A stretch of DNA of 64,000 nucleotides from Vibrio tapetis subsp. quintayensis (GCF_030409945.1 NZ_JAUFQV010000009.1:19968-83967); one strand, 5' to 3'. Counted from the first letter of the stretch, positions 42,992 to 55,037 are shown. Translations and numbers: made by a program. The notes: generated by a model from the sequence alone, not told the origin.

Positions 42992-44071
42992 ATGCCTCTT
43001 ACTCGATTAATCGTTCAGCAATTTCGTAATATTAAAGCCTGTGATATTGAATTGTCACCAGGCTTTAATTTTCTTATCGGCCCCAATGGTAGTGGCAAAA
43101 CCAGTGTGTTAGAAGCCATCTATTTATTGGGACATGGCCGTTCTTTTAAAAGTTCACTAACGGGCCGAGTCATACAAAATGACTGCAGTGAACTGTTTGT
43201 GCATGGCCGTTTTTTGAACTCGGATCAATTTGAGCTACCAATTGGCATAAATAAACAGCGTGATGGCTCAACAGAGGTTAAAATAGGCGGTCAATCTGGG
43301 CAGAAGCTCGCTCAGTTAGCACAAGTATTACCTTTGCAATTGATTCATCCTGAGGGCTTTGATTTACTCACCGATGGACCAAAACATCGCCGTGCATTTA
43401 TTGATTGGGGTGTGTTTCATACTGAGCCTCAGTTTTATGAAGCTTGGGGGCGGTTGAAGCGATTAAATAAGCAAAGAAACGCCTTATTGAAAACGGCTAC
43501 GGGCTATCGAGAACTCAGTTACTGGGATCAAGAATTAGCTGAGTTGGCCGAAAAAATCAGTGCTTGGCGCAGTGAATACGTAGAACAAGTTCGCCAGGTC
43601 GCTGAAGAAATTTGTCAGTCATTTTTGCCTGAGTTTGATATCCAGCTGAATTACTATCGCGGGTGGGATAAAAGCACCCCTTATAGCGATATATTGCGCG
43701 ACAATTTTGAGCGCGACCAACAGCTCGGCTATACCTTTAGTGGCCCAAACAAAGCTGATTTAAAGATAAAAATATCGGGAACACCGGTAGAAGATGTGTT
43801 GTCTAGAGGTCAGTTAAAGCTGATGGTTTGTGCCCTTCGGGTCGCACAAGGGCAACACTTAACGCAACAAACAGGTAAGCAATGCATCTATCTAATAGAT
43901 GACTTTGCATCTGAATTAGATAGTCAACGTCGCCAACGTCTTGCAGATTGCCTGCAGCAGACGGGGGCACAAGTTTTTGTGAGTTCTATTACCGCCAGCC
44001 AAGTTGCAGATATGCATGATGAAAATGGCAAGATGTTTCATGTGGAACATGGCACAATAGAGCAAGGATAA
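42992..44071 (+). CDS. recF: DNA replication and repair protein RecF
   Basis: A 359-residue SMC-like ABC ATPase that helps load RecA at gaps. Walker [14 protein letters not shown] lies near residues 30-42, the ABC signature LSRGQLKLM near 270, and Walker [12 protein letters not shown] near 300. A TTG one codon upstream of the ATG at 42992 also opens the frame; ATG fits the family start. The 3' end encodes MFHVEHG, whose DNA contains the parS-like sequence listed separately. Confidence 0.97.
   Translation: MPLTRLIVQQFRNIKACDIELSPGFNFLIGPNGSGKTSVLEAIYLLGHGRSFKSSLTGRVIQNDCSELFVHGRFLNSDQFELPIGINKQRDGSTEVKIGGQSGQKLAQLAQVLPLQLIHPEGFDLLTDGPKHRRAFIDWGVFHTEPQFYEAWGRLKRLNKQRNALLKTATGYRELSYWDQELAELAEKISAWRSEYVEQVRQVAEEICQSFLPEFDIQLNYYRGWDKSTPYSDILRDNFERDQQLGYTFSGPNKADLKIKISGTPVEDVLSRGQLKLMVCALRVAQGQHLTQQTGKQCIYLIDDFASELDSQRRQRLADCLQQTGAQVFVSSITASQVADMHDENGKMFHVEHGTIEQG
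44034..44049. other. parS: parS-like ParB binding sequence inside recF
   Basis: TGTTTCATGTGGAACA is a near-perfect 16-bp dyad that matches the widespread parS consensus (TGTTNCACGTGRAACA, R = A or G, from memory) at all but one position, T for C at position 8. It is about 9 kb from oriC and 12 kb from parAB. Confidence 0.7.
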
Positions 44072-44086
44072 ATAGTCAGAGAGTAA

Positions 44087-46507
<2,421 letters not shown>

Positions 46508-46534
46508 TGCTTCGGTGCTACCAAGTAATAAAGA

Positions 46535-46562
46535 AACGCTGCCTTCGGGTGGCGTTTTTTTT
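46535..46562 (+). terminator. gyrB terminator with UUCG tetraloop
   Basis: AACGCTGCC-TTCG-GGTGGCGTT (two wobble pairs) closed by a stable C(UUCG)G loop, then a T-run to 46562. Confidence 0.93.
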
Positions 46563-46571
46563 CATTTTCCC

Positions 46572-46600
46572 CTTGAACTTCATTTCCCCCATCCCTATAT
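46572..46600 (+). promoter_or_regulatory. Sigma-32 (heat-shock) promoter of ibpA
   Basis: CTTGAA (46572-46577), a 15-bp spacer, then CCCTATAT (46593-46600), which matches the sigma-32 -10 consensus CCCCATNT at seven of eight positions. It would give a leader of about 180 bases before ibpA. Confidence 0.75.
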
Positions 46601-46759
46601 CTAGTTATGAAGAGGATGCCGATAGGGCCTCTTAACCGCTTGTCCAACGAAGGAAAGCACAAAACTTAACTCAATCAGTCACTGTGTCTGAGCGTAATTG
46701 AATGATCAATTATCAACAGAACAGTATGCTGACCCCCTTAGCTAACTTAGCAGCTAAGG

Positions 46760-46780
46760 CTATTGCTTATTAAAGGATAG
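46760..46780 (+). promoter_or_regulatory. ROSE-type RNA thermometer of ibpA
   Basis: The ribosome-binding site AAGGA folds back on UUGCUU. Pairs are C46760-G46780, U-A, A-U, U-A, U46764-G46776, then G46765 opposite G46775, unpaired C46766, and U46767/U46768 with A46774/A46773 around an AUUA loop. A UUGCU facing AGGA with a G-G pair is the hallmark of ROSE thermometers. Upstream hairpins CCTTAGCT/AGCTAAGG (46736-46759) and AATTG/CAATT (46696-46711) fit the multi-stem leader. Confidence 0.85.
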
Positions 46781-46784
46781 TATT

Positions 46785-47222
46785 ATGCGTAATGTAGATT
46801 TCACTCCCCTATACCGTAACGCCATTGGTTTTGACCGTTTGTTAAACCTGATGGAAACCAACAATGCCAAGAACACTTCTGGCGGCTACCCTCCGTACAA
46901 CATTGAGCAAAAAGATGAAAATAACTACCGTATTACTATGGCGGTGGCAGGTTTTGCTGATGAACAACTCGATATCACTCAAAAAGAGAACATGTTGATT
47001 GTTCGTGGAGAACGTCAAGCCGAAGAAGGTAAGAATTACGTATATCAAGGCATCGCAGAGCGTGACTTTGAGCGTAAATTCCAACTCGCTGACTACGTAA
47101 CAGTGGTCGGAGCGACAATGGAAAATGGCCTACTGCACGTCGACTTAGAGCGTGAAATTCCTGAAGCGATGAAAGCGCGAAAAATAGCCATCAATGGCAA
47201 AAACCTCATCGACAGCGAATAA
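46785..47222 (+). CDS. ibpA: Small heat shock protein IbpA (Hsp20 family)
   Basis: A 145-residue alpha-crystallin-type chaperone that holds aggregating proteins for later refolding by DnaK and ClpB. It starts [20 protein letters not shown], has the crystallin domain [18 protein letters not shown] to [11 protein letters not shown], and the conserved A-x-x-x-NGLL strand ([15 protein letters not shown]). Its sequence is closest by recall to enterobacterial IbpA. There is a single copy here with no ibpB beside it. Control appears double: a sigma-32 promoter and a thermosensing leader. Confidence 0.96.
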   Translation: MRNVDFTPLYRNAIGFDRLLNLMETNNAKNTSGGYPPYNIEQKDENNYRITMAVAGFADEQLDITQKENMLIVRGERQAEEGKNYVYQGIAERDFERKFQLADYVTVVGATMENGLLHVDLEREIPEAMKARKIAINGKNLIDSE

Positions 47223-47270
47223 CCACAACTCGTTCGTTCATCCGTTGTAACGAAACGTCGTTAAACAGGA

Positions 47271-47302
47271 AAAAAAAGAGCAAAAGCGTCGCTTTTGCTC
47301 TT
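47271..47302. terminator. Bidirectional terminator between ibpA and avtA
   Basis: GAGCAAAAGC-GTC-GCTTTTGCTC, with an A-run on the left that gives a T-run for the minus strand (avtA) and a T-rich flank on the right for ibpA. A 7-bp unit CTAGCCT is then repeated three times (47310-47330), the last copy containing the avtA stop. Confidence 0.9.
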
Positions 47303-47323
47303 GTCATTTCTAGCCTCTAGCCT

Positions 47324-48574
47324 CTAGCCTTCGGCGTACGCTTTAGCCACTTCTTCAGCAATCACAGCTATGCCTTTTTGCATCGCTTCATCATCTTGCA
47401 CGTAGTTCATGCGCAGGCATTGATGAGCATGATCCCACTCGTCTTCTTGGCCAATAAAGAAATACTCTCCTGGCACAATTAAAACTCCGCGATCTTTAAG
47501 GCGCTTATACAGTTCCATGGTGGTAATTGGCAGTTCATCAAACCATAGCCATAAGAAGATAGCACCTTCAGGTTTATGGATACGGAAGCGCTCATCAGGT
47601 ATCGCTTTTTGTAGTAATTCTACCGCTCTTAATGACTTTTGTTGATAGAACGGCTTAATAACATCACTGCTTAAACGTAAAAGGTCACCCGACTCAATCA
47701 TGTGGTTTGCGATCGCAGGACCAATGCTGCCCGGCGCTAAGCTAATAATGCCATTCATGTTAGCAAGGGCTTGGGTCACTTCTTCATTGGCGATAACAAT
47801 ACCGCAGCGCACACCAGGTAAACCCAGTTTAGATAAGCTCATGCATAGAATGGTATTGTCATTCCAAAAAGGCGTGACCTCTTCAAAGATGATGTTGGGG
47901 AAGGGTGTACCATAGGCGTTATCAATGATAAGTGGGATGTTGTTTTCTCGAGCCAGTTTATCTAACTTTTGAATTTCTCCATCAGTCAGTACATTACCTG
48001 TTGGATTTGTAGGGCGTGAGGCGCAAATAGCCGCGACAGAGTCATCAATTTTTAGCTGTTCGAAGTCTACGTGGTATTTGAACTGGCGATTATCCAGCAT
48101 TTCTATCTCTGGGTGATAAGAAACGAAAATATTGTCGTCAATACCCGCATCACCATAACCAATGTACTCTGGCGCTAATGGTAGTAGGATTTTCTTATGA
48201 GAGCCGTCTTGTTGCTGGCCAGCAAACAGATTGAATAGGTAGAAAAAACCACTTTGGCTACCATTGGTTAGGCTAATGTTTTTTTCAGATATATCCCAAC
48301 CATAGGTTTGCTTTAATAGGACAGCTAGATTTTTAACAAAGGTGTCTTTACCTTGTGGTCCATCATAATTTGCCATGGCGGCTATAAGCTCACCATTATC
48401 GAGCATCTCTTTACTGGCTTGATTAAAATATTCGAGCATGGCTGGAATTGCGGCTGGATTGCCACCACCGAGCATAATGGCTCCTGGTGTGCGTAGACCT
48501 TCGTTAAGGTCGTCCATCAATTGTGTGATTCCAGAGTAGCGATTGAATTTTTCACCAAATTTAGAGAATTGCAT
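47324..48574 (-). CDS. avtA: Valine-pyruvate aminotransferase AvtA
   Basis: A 416-residue class I PLP aminotransferase that exchanges amino groups between valine and pyruvate/alanine (transaminase C). Typical landmarks are LGGGNPAAIPAMLEYF near 35-50, the Asn/Pro loop SRPTNPTGNVLTDGEI near 187, DNAYGTPFP near 222, and the PLP-lysine in SLSKLGLPGVRCG near 250-262. The N-terminus MQFSKFGEKFNRYSGI matches E. coli AvtA. The gene is monocistronic. Confidence 0.94.
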   Translation of the reverse strand: MQFSKFGEKFNRYSGITQLMDDLNEGLRTPGAIMLGGGNPAAIPAMLEYFNQASKEMLDNGELIAAMANYDGPQGKDTFVKNLAVLLKQTYGWDISEKNISLTNGSQSGFFYLFNLFAGQQQDGSHKKILLPLAPEYIGYGDAGIDDNIFVSYHPEIEMLDNRQFKYHVDFEQLKIDDSVAAICASRPTNPTGNVLTDGEIQKLDKLARENNIPLIIDNAYGTPFPNIIFEEVTPFWNDNTILCMSLSKLGLPGVRCGIVIANEEVTQALANMNGIISLAPGSIGPAIANHMIESGDLLRLSSDVIKPFYQQKSLRAVELLQKAIPDERFRIHKPEGAIFLWLWFDELPITTMELYKRLKDRGVLIVPGEYFFIGQEDEWDHAHQCLRMNYVQDDEAMQKGIAVIAEEVAKAYAEG

Positions 48575-48696
48575 TGCTCGATTACCTAATTATTATTTAT
48601 TTGTCATATTCCAGTGTTGATGCTGGTTTTGTTGGATTTATCAACATACCGCAATGTTTTTGCGAGGCATAGCAGAGATTGCTAGAAACAGATAAA

Positions 48697-48728
48697 ACAA
48701 AGCCCTGCTCGGATGAGCAGGGCTTTGA
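48697..48728 (-). terminator. glyQS terminator
   Basis: AAAGCCCTGCTC-GGAT-GAGCAGGGCTTT, a perfect 12-bp stem; on the minus strand it is followed by GTTTTATC. It sits 25 bp after the glyS stop. Confidence 0.92.
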
Positions 48729-48751
48729 GAGTCTTACAGTAATGCGGGTAA

Positions 48752-50818
48752 TTATTTCTGCAGTAGAGAAATATCCGCAATCTGTAGGAAAAGGTTACGC
48801 AGGTTATTAAGCAGCGTTAGACGGTTCTTTTTCAGAGCTTCGTCATCAGCCATAACCATTACGTTGTCGAAGAATGCATCAACAGGTTCACGTAGATCTG
48901 CAAGCTTGCTTAGGGCTTCTTGGTAGTTGCCTGTCGCGAATGCGGGCTCTAGCGCTTCCGTCATTACTTCAACGTTTTCGGCAAGTGCCTTTTCTGCATC
49001 TTCTTGCAGTAGTGCTAGGTCAATCTCTTGTGCCAATTCACCATCGAATTTCGCAAGGATGTTACCTACACGCTTGTTCGCTGCTGCTAGTGCTTCTGCT
49101 GCTTCCAGTTCACGGAAGTGAGAAACCGCTTTAACACGTTGGTCAAAGTCAGCTGGCTTCGTTGGACGACGTGCTAGTACCGCTTGGATGATATCAACGC
49201 TGAAACCAGCATCTTGGTACCATGCGCGGAAACGACCTAGCATGAAGTCGATAACGTCAGCTTCTACGTTTTCGTTAGTTAGCTTGTCGCCTAGTAGCTC
49301 TTTCGCTTTACCGATAAGGTCGGTTAGGTCTAGGTTGTAGCCGTTTTCAACGATGATACGTAGCACACCTAGTGATGCACGACGTAGCGCGAATGGGTCA
49401 GAACCTTTTGGTGCTTGGCCAATACCGAAGATACCTACGATAGTGTCTAGCTTGTCTGCCATTGCGACTGCAGATGAAATACTAGTGCTTGGCAGTGTGT
49501 CACCCGCGAAACGAGGCATGTACTGCTCGTAAAGTGCCAGTGCTACTTGCTCGTCTTCACCATCGTGAGTCGCGTAGTGCATGCCCATCACACCTTGAGT
49601 ATCCGTAAATTCGAATACCATTGATGTCATTAGGTCACACTTAGCCAGTAGGCCTGCACGCTTAGATTTTTCAACGTCAGCATCGATTTGCTCAGCAATG
49701 TAGCCAGCAAGTTCTGTGATGCGGTCGGTTTTGTCTTTGATCGTGCCCAGTTGCTTCTGGAAGATAGCTTGGTCTAGTTCAGCAAGACGGTCGATAAGCG
49801 GACGCTTACGGTCTGTGTTGAAGAAGAACTCAGCATCAGCAAGACGTGGACGTACCACCTTCTCGTTACCTTCGATTACGTGACGAGGCTCTTTAGACTC
49901 GATGTTCGAAACGAAGATAAAGTTTGGCAGAAGGTTCTTATCAGCGTCATACACTGGGAAGTACTTCTGGTCGCCTTTCATGGTGTAAACCAAGGCTTCA
50001 GAAGGCACTTTTAGGAACTCTTGCTCAAACTTAGCAGTAAGCACCACTGGCCACTCAACCAAAGAGGTGACTTCTTCAACAAGGTCATCTTCTAGGTCAG
50101 CAATACCGCCAACCGCGTCTGCTGCTTTTTTAGCATCAGCAAGGATGATTGCTTTACGCGCATCGTAATCTGCCATTACTTTACCGCGCTCTTCTAAGAT
50201 CGCAGGGTATTGGTCAGCAGAGTCGATGGTGAACTCTTGTTCGCCCATGAAACGGTGGCCACGGATAGTACGAGCAGAAGCTACGCCTAGGATTTTGCCT
50301 TCAACAAGCTCATCGCCTAGTAGTACTGTCAGTGTTTTCACTGGACGGATAAATTGAATGTCTGAGTTACCCCAGCGCATTGCTTTAGGAATTGGTAGGC
50401 CAGCGAGTGCTTTCGCAGCGATGTCCATCACCAATTCTTGAACTGGTTTGCCAGCCACTTCTTGTTTGAAAAGAAGCCACTCGCCTTTGTCTGTTTTCAG
50501 ACGGTCAGCTTGCTCAACAGTAATACCGTTACCACGAGCCCAACCTTGCGCAGCTTTAGTCGCGTTGCCTTCTGCATCGAATGCAACCGAAATTGCAGGA
50601 CCGCGCTTCTCTACCACTTTGTCTGCTTGGCCTTCAGCCAGAGCAGTCACTTTAAGTGCTAGACGACGAGGTGCTGCGTACCACTTGATGCCTTCGTGAG
50701 AAAGCTCAGCAGTTTTAAGACCTGATTCAAAGTTAGAAGCAAAGGCTTCTGCTAGAGAACGAAGTGCCGTTGGTGGAAGCTCTTCCGTACCCAGTTCAAT
50801 TAGAAAATTCTTCGCCAT
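48752..50818 (-). CDS. glyS: Glycyl-tRNA synthetase beta subunit
   Basis: A 688-residue beta subunit of the alpha2beta2 glycyl-tRNA synthetase; it binds the tRNA. It starts [20 protein letters not shown], contains [20 protein letters not shown] near 140-160, the HD-like region [19 protein letters not shown] near 400, and a C-terminal DALR-like anticodon-binding domain. It lies 2 bp after glyQ. Length is as in E. coli. Confidence 0.97.
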   Translation of the reverse strand: MAKNFLIELGTEELPPTALRSLAEAFASNFESGLKTAELSHEGIKWYAAPRRLALKVTALAEGQADKVVEKRGPAISVAFDAEGNATKAAQGWARGNGITVEQADRLKTDKGEWLLFKQEVAGKPVQELVMDIAAKALAGLPIPKAMRWGNSDIQFIRPVKTLTVLLGDELVEGKILGVASARTIRGHRFMGEQEFTIDSADQYPAILEERGKVMADYDARKAIILADAKKAADAVGGIADLEDDLVEEVTSLVEWPVVLTAKFEQEFLKVPSEALVYTMKGDQKYFPVYDADKNLLPNFIFVSNIESKEPRHVIEGNEKVVRPRLADAEFFFNTDRKRPLIDRLAELDQAIFQKQLGTIKDKTDRITELAGYIAEQIDADVEKSKRAGLLAKCDLMTSMVFEFTDTQGVMGMHYATHDGEDEQVALALYEQYMPRFAGDTLPSTSISSAVAMADKLDTIVGIFGIGQAPKGSDPFALRRASLGVLRIIVENGYNLDLTDLIGKAKELLGDKLTNENVEADVIDFMLGRFRAWYQDAGFSVDIIQAVLARRPTKPADFDQRVKAVSHFRELEAAEALAAANKRVGNILAKFDGELAQEIDLALLQEDAEKALAENVEVMTEALEPAFATGNYQEALSKLADLREPVDAFFDNVMVMADDEALKKNRLTLLNNLRNLFLQIADISLLQK

Positions 50819-50820
50819 GA

Positions 50821-51750
50821 TTATTTACCTTCCTTTTCTTCTACAGATCGGCACATTGGGAAGCCAAGTGCTTCACGTGACGCGTAGTACGCTTCTGCAA
50901 CAGCTTTAGTCAGGTTGCGGATACGAAGGATGTAACGTTGGCGCTCTGTTACAGAGATAGCTTTGCGCGCATCAAGGATGTTGAATGCGTGACCTGCTTT
51001 TAGAATGCGCTCGTAAGCTGGAAGCGGAAGTGGCTTCTCAAGCTCAAGCAGTTCTTTACACTCTTTTTCGCACTGGTCGAAGAAAGTGAATAGGAAATCT
51101 ACGTCTGCGTGCTCGAAGTTGTAGGTTGATTGCTCAACTTCATTTTGGTGAAAAATGTCACCGTAAGTCACGTTAGAGCCGTCAGGTGCTACGTTCCAAA
51201 CAAGGTCGTAAACTGAGTCTACTTCCTGGATGTACATTGCTAGACGCTCGATACCGTAAGTTATTTCACCTGTAACAGGTTTACACTCAAGGCCGCCAAC
51301 TTGTTGGAAGTAAGTAAATTGAGTTACTTCCATGCCGTTTAACCAAACTTCCCAGCCAAGACCCCAAGCACCCAATGTTGGGTTTTCCCAGTTGTCTTCT
51401 ACGAAGCGAATATCATGAACTAATGGATCGACACCAAGCACTTCAAGTGAACCTAAGTACAACTCTTGAATGTTATCAGGAGAAGGCTTTAGTGCTACTT
51501 GGAACTGATAATAGTGCTGCAGACGGTTCGGGTTTTCACCGTAACGGCCATCAGTAGGACGACGTGAAGGTTGAACGTATGCCGTAGACATTGGCTCTGG
51601 GCCAAGTGCACGTAAACATGTCATTGGGTGGGAGGTGCCAGCACCTACTTCCATATCTAGAGGTTGAACAATGGTACAACCATTCTGAGCCCAATAATCC
51701 TGCAGCGCGAGGATCATTCCCTGGAAGGTTTTGATATCGTATTTTTGCAT
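50821..51750 (-). CDS. glyQ: Glycyl-tRNA synthetase alpha subunit
   Basis: A 309-residue class II catalytic subunit that activates glycine. It starts [20 protein letters not shown] and contains motif 2-like [20 protein letters not shown] near residue 63-80. Further family blocks are [20 protein letters not shown] near 134 and [16 protein letters not shown] near 160. It forms one operon with glyS. Confidence 0.97.
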   Translation of the reverse strand: MQKYDIKTFQGMILALQDYWAQNGCTIVQPLDMEVGAGTSHPMTCLRALGPEPMSTAYVQPSRRPTDGRYGENPNRLQHYYQFQVALKPSPDNIQELYLGSLEVLGVDPLVHDIRFVEDNWENPTLGAWGLGWEVWLNGMEVTQFTYFQQVGGLECKPVTGEITYGIERLAMYIQEVDSVYDLVWNVAPDGSNVTYGDIFHQNEVEQSTYNFEHADVDFLFTFFDQCEKECKELLELEKPLPLPAYERILKAGHAFNILDARKAISVTERQRYILRIRNLTKAVAEAYYASREALGFPMCRSVEEKEGK

Positions 51751-52205
51751 AATTAAATTCGCGCGATTCTTCTATCTGGTTTTTTAGAAATAACCTCAGA
51801 TTATACGCAAATATTGATAGGTCGAGTAGGGGCAATGTTGTTTATTTAGCCAGCATATTTGTGCTTTTGGGCTATTTTTTGCTTTTGTTAGTGGATAGAG
51901 CATGAAAAAGGTCGATGTGTATCTAGTAATGAAAATGAATAATTAGCATCGCGCTCACATATTAAGCAATTTCAGCATTCGAAACACATTGTTACAGCTG
52001 TAGTAAGGTTTCATCAGAATATTTGGCTTTTCGAGTGACTTCACCTTTAATTTTTGTGTATAGAACTGAATGACGTAGTTTGAATTAAAAATTATTGAGT
52101 AAATTAATAGTTGCAGTAACTTTCTGTTTTTATTTGAATTTGATCAACTTGAGGCTGATTTTGTAAATCGATATCTTGTTCGAAACTTAATCACAGGATG
52201 TCATT
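51751..52205. other. Intergenic region between glyQ and the binding protein gene
   Basis: 455 bp, AT-rich, without a convincing ORF, repeat, terminator or RNA gene that I can see. It must hold the divergent promoters of glyQ and of the gene at 52206; AGGA sits eight bases before the latter's ATG. Confidence 0.6.
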
Positions 52206-53879
52206 ATGAACAAAGCTTTACTAAGTAGTGCGATTGGAGCTGCGGTGTTGTTGTCTGCTCAATCTGTTTCTGCTCAAGATCTTAGTAGCCTATCTCAGTT
52301 AACCATTATTCCTAATCACAACGCTTCATTGATCCGTAACTTTAATCCGTTTGCTGTTTCTCGCTTACACACAGCTCGTGACTTTATGTTCGAACCGCTG
52401 GTGGTATTCAACGAATTAAAAGGCAATGTACCTGAGTATCGCTTGGCAACTAACTCAACCATGAGTGAAGATTTACTTAGCATTACCTTTGACTTGCGTG
52501 AGGGTGTTAAGTGGTCAGATGGAGAAACCTTTGATGCCGACGATGTGGTGTTTACATTTGGATTGGTAAAAGATTTCCCTGCTTTGGATGACCGTGGCAT
52601 TAACAACAAAATTAAGTCGGTAGAAAAGCTCAATCAATACCAAGTTCGTTTCCATATGAAAGAAGTGAACACCAATGGTACTTACGAAATTGTTCAGATC
52701 CCGATTGTTCCCGAGCATCAATGGAACAAAGTAACAGCACCGGCAGAGTTTTTAAATGAAAACCCAGTCGGGACTGGCCCATTCACTGATATTCCACAAT
52801 TTACTTCTTCTTTGTTTTTGCAGTGTCGAAACCCTCATTATTGGGACAACAATAATTTGGATGTAGATTGTTTGCGAATTCCTCAGATGAATCATAATGA
52901 TCAAGTGTTGGGTGAGTTGATGAACTCTCGCATTGATTGGGCTGGCTCATTTGTTCCTGATATCGATCAAACTTACCTAAAAGCATCGGCTAATCATGGC
53001 TATTGGTATCCACCAGCAGGAACTCAAGCGTTTGTCTTTAACTATGAATCTAAAGATAAAGTGAAGCACAAGGTACTCACCGATGTGCAATTTAGACGTG
53101 CGTTTTCGATGGCATTGGATCGCCAAACCATCATTGATATTGCTAACTACGGAAATGGCGTTATTAATGATTTCGCATCAGGGCTCGGTTATGCTTTTGA
53201 AGCTTGGTCTGATGAATCGGTACATAAAAAATATCAAAGCTACATGACTTACTCGAAAAGCAACGCAAAAGCGTTATTAGCTGAAGCGGGTTATAAAGAT
53301 ATCAATGGCGATGGCTTGGTTGAGTCTCCTGACGGCGAAGCGTTTGAATTGATCATTCAATCACCTCAAGGCTGGACTGATTTTAATAATACCGTGATGT
53401 TAGCAACAGAGCAGTTGCAAGAAGTGGGCATTAATGCGAAAGCGAGAACGCCTGACTTCTCGATTTACAATCAGTCTATGCAAAATGCTGATTACGACAT
53501 TGCTTACACAAATTATTTCCATGGCCCGACACCACATAAATATTGGGACAGCGGTTACCACTCTCGTTTGCAAGAGTCTGAAGGTATGCCTCGTTTCGCC
53601 ATGCATCACTGGAAAAACGATCAGCTAGATACGCTATTAGATAGTTTCTACAAAACAGCCGACATGAAGAAGCAGAAGAATATTGCTCATGATATTCAAA
53701 GCTTGATTGCTGAAAATCAAGTAACAGTGCCTGTACTATCCGGCCCTAACTTTTATCAATACAACACCACTCGATTCACTGGCTGGTGGAGTGCAGATAA
53801 CCCGAAAGGTCGCCCAATGGTTTGGGAAGGAACGCCTGAAAGGCTACTTCATGTATTGGATTTAACACCCAAAAGTTAA
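52206..53879 (+). CDS. Periplasmic ABC-transporter substrate-binding protein, chitooligosaccharide-binding (CBP)-like
   Basis: A 557-residue family 5 solute-binding protein. The signal peptide is MNKALLSSAIGAAVLLSAQS with a VSAQD cleavage zone near 23. SBP_bac_5 blocks include LREGVKWSDGETFDADDVVF near 95-115, NPVGTGPF near 185 and RRAFSMALDRQTIIDIANYG near 298. The tail YNTTRFTGWWSADNPKGRP and several other stretches closely resemble, from memory, the Vibrio chitin-oligosaccharide-binding protein CBP, including the Trp-rich sugar-binding positions. No permease or ATPase gene is adjacent, so it is an orphan here. Annotation as a peptide-binding protein is the alternative. Confidence 0.8.
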   Translation: MNKALLSSAIGAAVLLSAQSVSAQDLSSLSQLTIIPNHNASLIRNFNPFAVSRLHTARDFMFEPLVVFNELKGNVPEYRLATNSTMSEDLLSITFDLREGVKWSDGETFDADDVVFTFGLVKDFPALDDRGINNKIKSVEKLNQYQVRFHMKEVNTNGTYEIVQIPIVPEHQWNKVTAPAEFLNENPVGTGPFTDIPQFTSSLFLQCRNPHYWDNNNLDVDCLRIPQMNHNDQVLGELMNSRIDWAGSFVPDIDQTYLKASANHGYWYPPAGTQAFVFNYESKDKVKHKVLTDVQFRRAFSMALDRQTIIDIANYGNGVINDFASGLGYAFEAWSDESVHKKYQSYMTYSKSNAKALLAEAGYKDINGDGLVESPDGEAFELIIQSPQGWTDFNNTVMLATEQLQEVGINAKARTPDFSIYNQSMQNADYDIAYTNYFHGPTPHKYWDSGYHSRLQESEGMPRFAMHHWKNDQLDTLLDSFYKTADMKKQKNIAHDIQSLIAENQVTVPVLSGPNFYQYNTTRFTGWWSADNPKGRPMVWEGTPERLLHVLDLTPKS

Positions 53880-54087
53880 TTTATTACTACTCTAACCCTG
53901 AGCTTACTCAGCTCTATTTTGGTGCTCTTCTGTGAGAGCACCAAACCAAAAAAACATGTCTAAATTGGGTTCTTTGGCTGGGATCAAATATCCGACTGAA
54001 ACCGCCGTGAATCGACTGTATTGCCATATAAGTGTCACAATTGTCATGTTATCTTAATAGTGTGAATCATAGCGAGAGGGCACTATT

Positions 54088-54345
54088 ATGCTGGCACGTT
54101 ATATGGGGATCACTCCACAGAGTCAAAGTTATCTTTTTACCACCGGATTGGCGTTAACCTTGTTAGGAATGGCGCTAACGGATATGTGGCTTCCAATGGT
54201 TGCTGGGTCGGTTATCATGACCGCGTTGGCAGTTGAGTCATGGGTAAGAGTTCTTCACATCATTCCTTTACGAAATGAACTGCGCGATCTTCACCATCAA
54301 GTTGATAGCCTACAAAAGCGTGTTCATTCTAACGAAATGGAATAA
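54088..54345 (+). CDS. Small membrane protein with C-terminal coiled coil, unknown function
   Basis: 85 residues with GAGAGG before the ATG. Two hydrophobic helices (about residues 15-32 and 34-52: YLFTTGLALTLLGMAL, then MVAGSVIMTALAVESW) are followed by a charged helix LRNELRDLHHQVDSLQKRVH with heptad-like spacing. I recognise no family. The stretch before it (53880-54087) contains only a hairpin without a T-run. A clear terminator follows, so it is a monocistronic gene. Confidence 0.7.
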   Translation: MLARYMGITPQSQSYLFTTGLALTLLGMALTDMWLPMVAGSVIMTALAVESWVRVLHIIPLRNELRDLHHQVDSLQKRVHSNEME

Positions 54346-54349
54346 AGTC

Positions 54350-54378
54350 AAAAAGGCTGTCGATGTTACAGCCTTTTA
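54350..54378. terminator. Bidirectional terminator between the small membrane protein and tusA
   Basis: AAAAGGCTGT-CGATGTT-ACAGCCTTTT, a perfect 10-bp stem with A and T flanks, placed between two convergent genes. Confidence 0.9.
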
Positions 54379-54395
54379 AATAACACCACATCAAA

Positions 54396-54644
54396 CTAAT
54401 CCATACCTTTCTTAATCAGATACTGAAAAGGCATCTTGTCTACTTGGGCACTAATTAATTGGTGATCCATAAATCGACAAAAGCTTGGAATGTCTCTTGT
54501 TGTTGATGGGTCATCGGCTGTAACCAGCAAGACTTCGCCATCTTCCATTGTGCGGATTGTTTTTCTCACCATCATGACAGGTTCTGGGCAGCGCAATCCT
54601 TCGGCTTCTAACGTATTAGTGGCAATGGTTGGATCAAAAGTCAT
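54396..54644 (-). CDS. tusA: Sulfurtransferase TusA
   Basis: An 82-residue sulfur carrier that passes persulfide from IscS to the TusBCD relay for 2-thiouridine tRNA modification. The signature [20 protein letters not shown] contains the active CPxP cysteine near residue 20, and the fold ends with [20 protein letters not shown]. The open frame continues 13 codons upstream, but MTFDPTIA is the family-like start. It sits between two unrelated small membrane protein genes, so it is probably transcribed alone. Confidence 0.93.
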   Translation of the reverse strand: MTFDPTIATNTLEAEGLRCPEPVMMVRKTIRTMEDGEVLLVTADDPSTTRDIPSFCRFMDHQLISAQVDKMPFQYLIKKGMD

Positions 54645-54782
54645 TTTTTTTACTTTACTCGGTATTGATGGAGACAAGATCATACTAGTGAAGAAAAAAT
54701 ATGCAATAAGCTCTTGGCAAAGTGAACAATTTCATATAAATTAAATTTTAACAATCGTGCAACATTTAGCTAAGGATGGGCT

Positions 54783-54968
54783 ATGTTAAATCGACTAGAC
54801 AGACTCACAATTTATACCGTTCTCGGTTTTATCACGTTTTGCGCTTTGGTATTAAGAACATCGCCGAATGTATCATTACTGCCACTAATTGGCCTTTTTT
54901 CGACGATTTTTGGTATTGGTGTCGAAATGTACCGTTGGCAGCCGAGCATTGAAAAAACCGAGGAATAA
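54783..54968 (+). CDS. Small two-helix membrane protein, unknown function
   Basis: 61 residues with AAGGA seven bases before the ATG and a terminator about 70 bp downstream. Two hydrophobic segments (TIYTVLGFITFCALVL near 9-24 and LLPLIGLFSTIFGIGVEMY near 32-50) end in a short acidic tail SIEKTEE. I recognise no family. The ribosome-binding site and its own terminator support a real gene. Confidence 0.65.
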   Translation: MLNRLDRLTIYTVLGFITFCALVLRTSPNVSLLPLIGLFSTIFGIGVEMYRWQPSIEKTEE

Positions 54969-55037
54969 GAAAAGTAACAATAAACTTCGATCTAACTCAA
55001 ACCGAATTCCGACACTATCCCCAGTTTTTCTTGGGCT

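Noticed and set aside
46572..46592. CTTGAA with CCCCAT as the sigma-32 promoter pair
   Set aside because: The spacer would be only 9 bp. CCCTATAT at 46593 gives a normal 15-bp spacer and was preferred.
53919..53944. Hairpin GGTGCTCT/AGAGCACC after the binding protein as a terminator
   Set aside because: It has T residues on the 5' side and A residues on the 3' side in both readings, so it lacks the U-tract of an intrinsic terminator.
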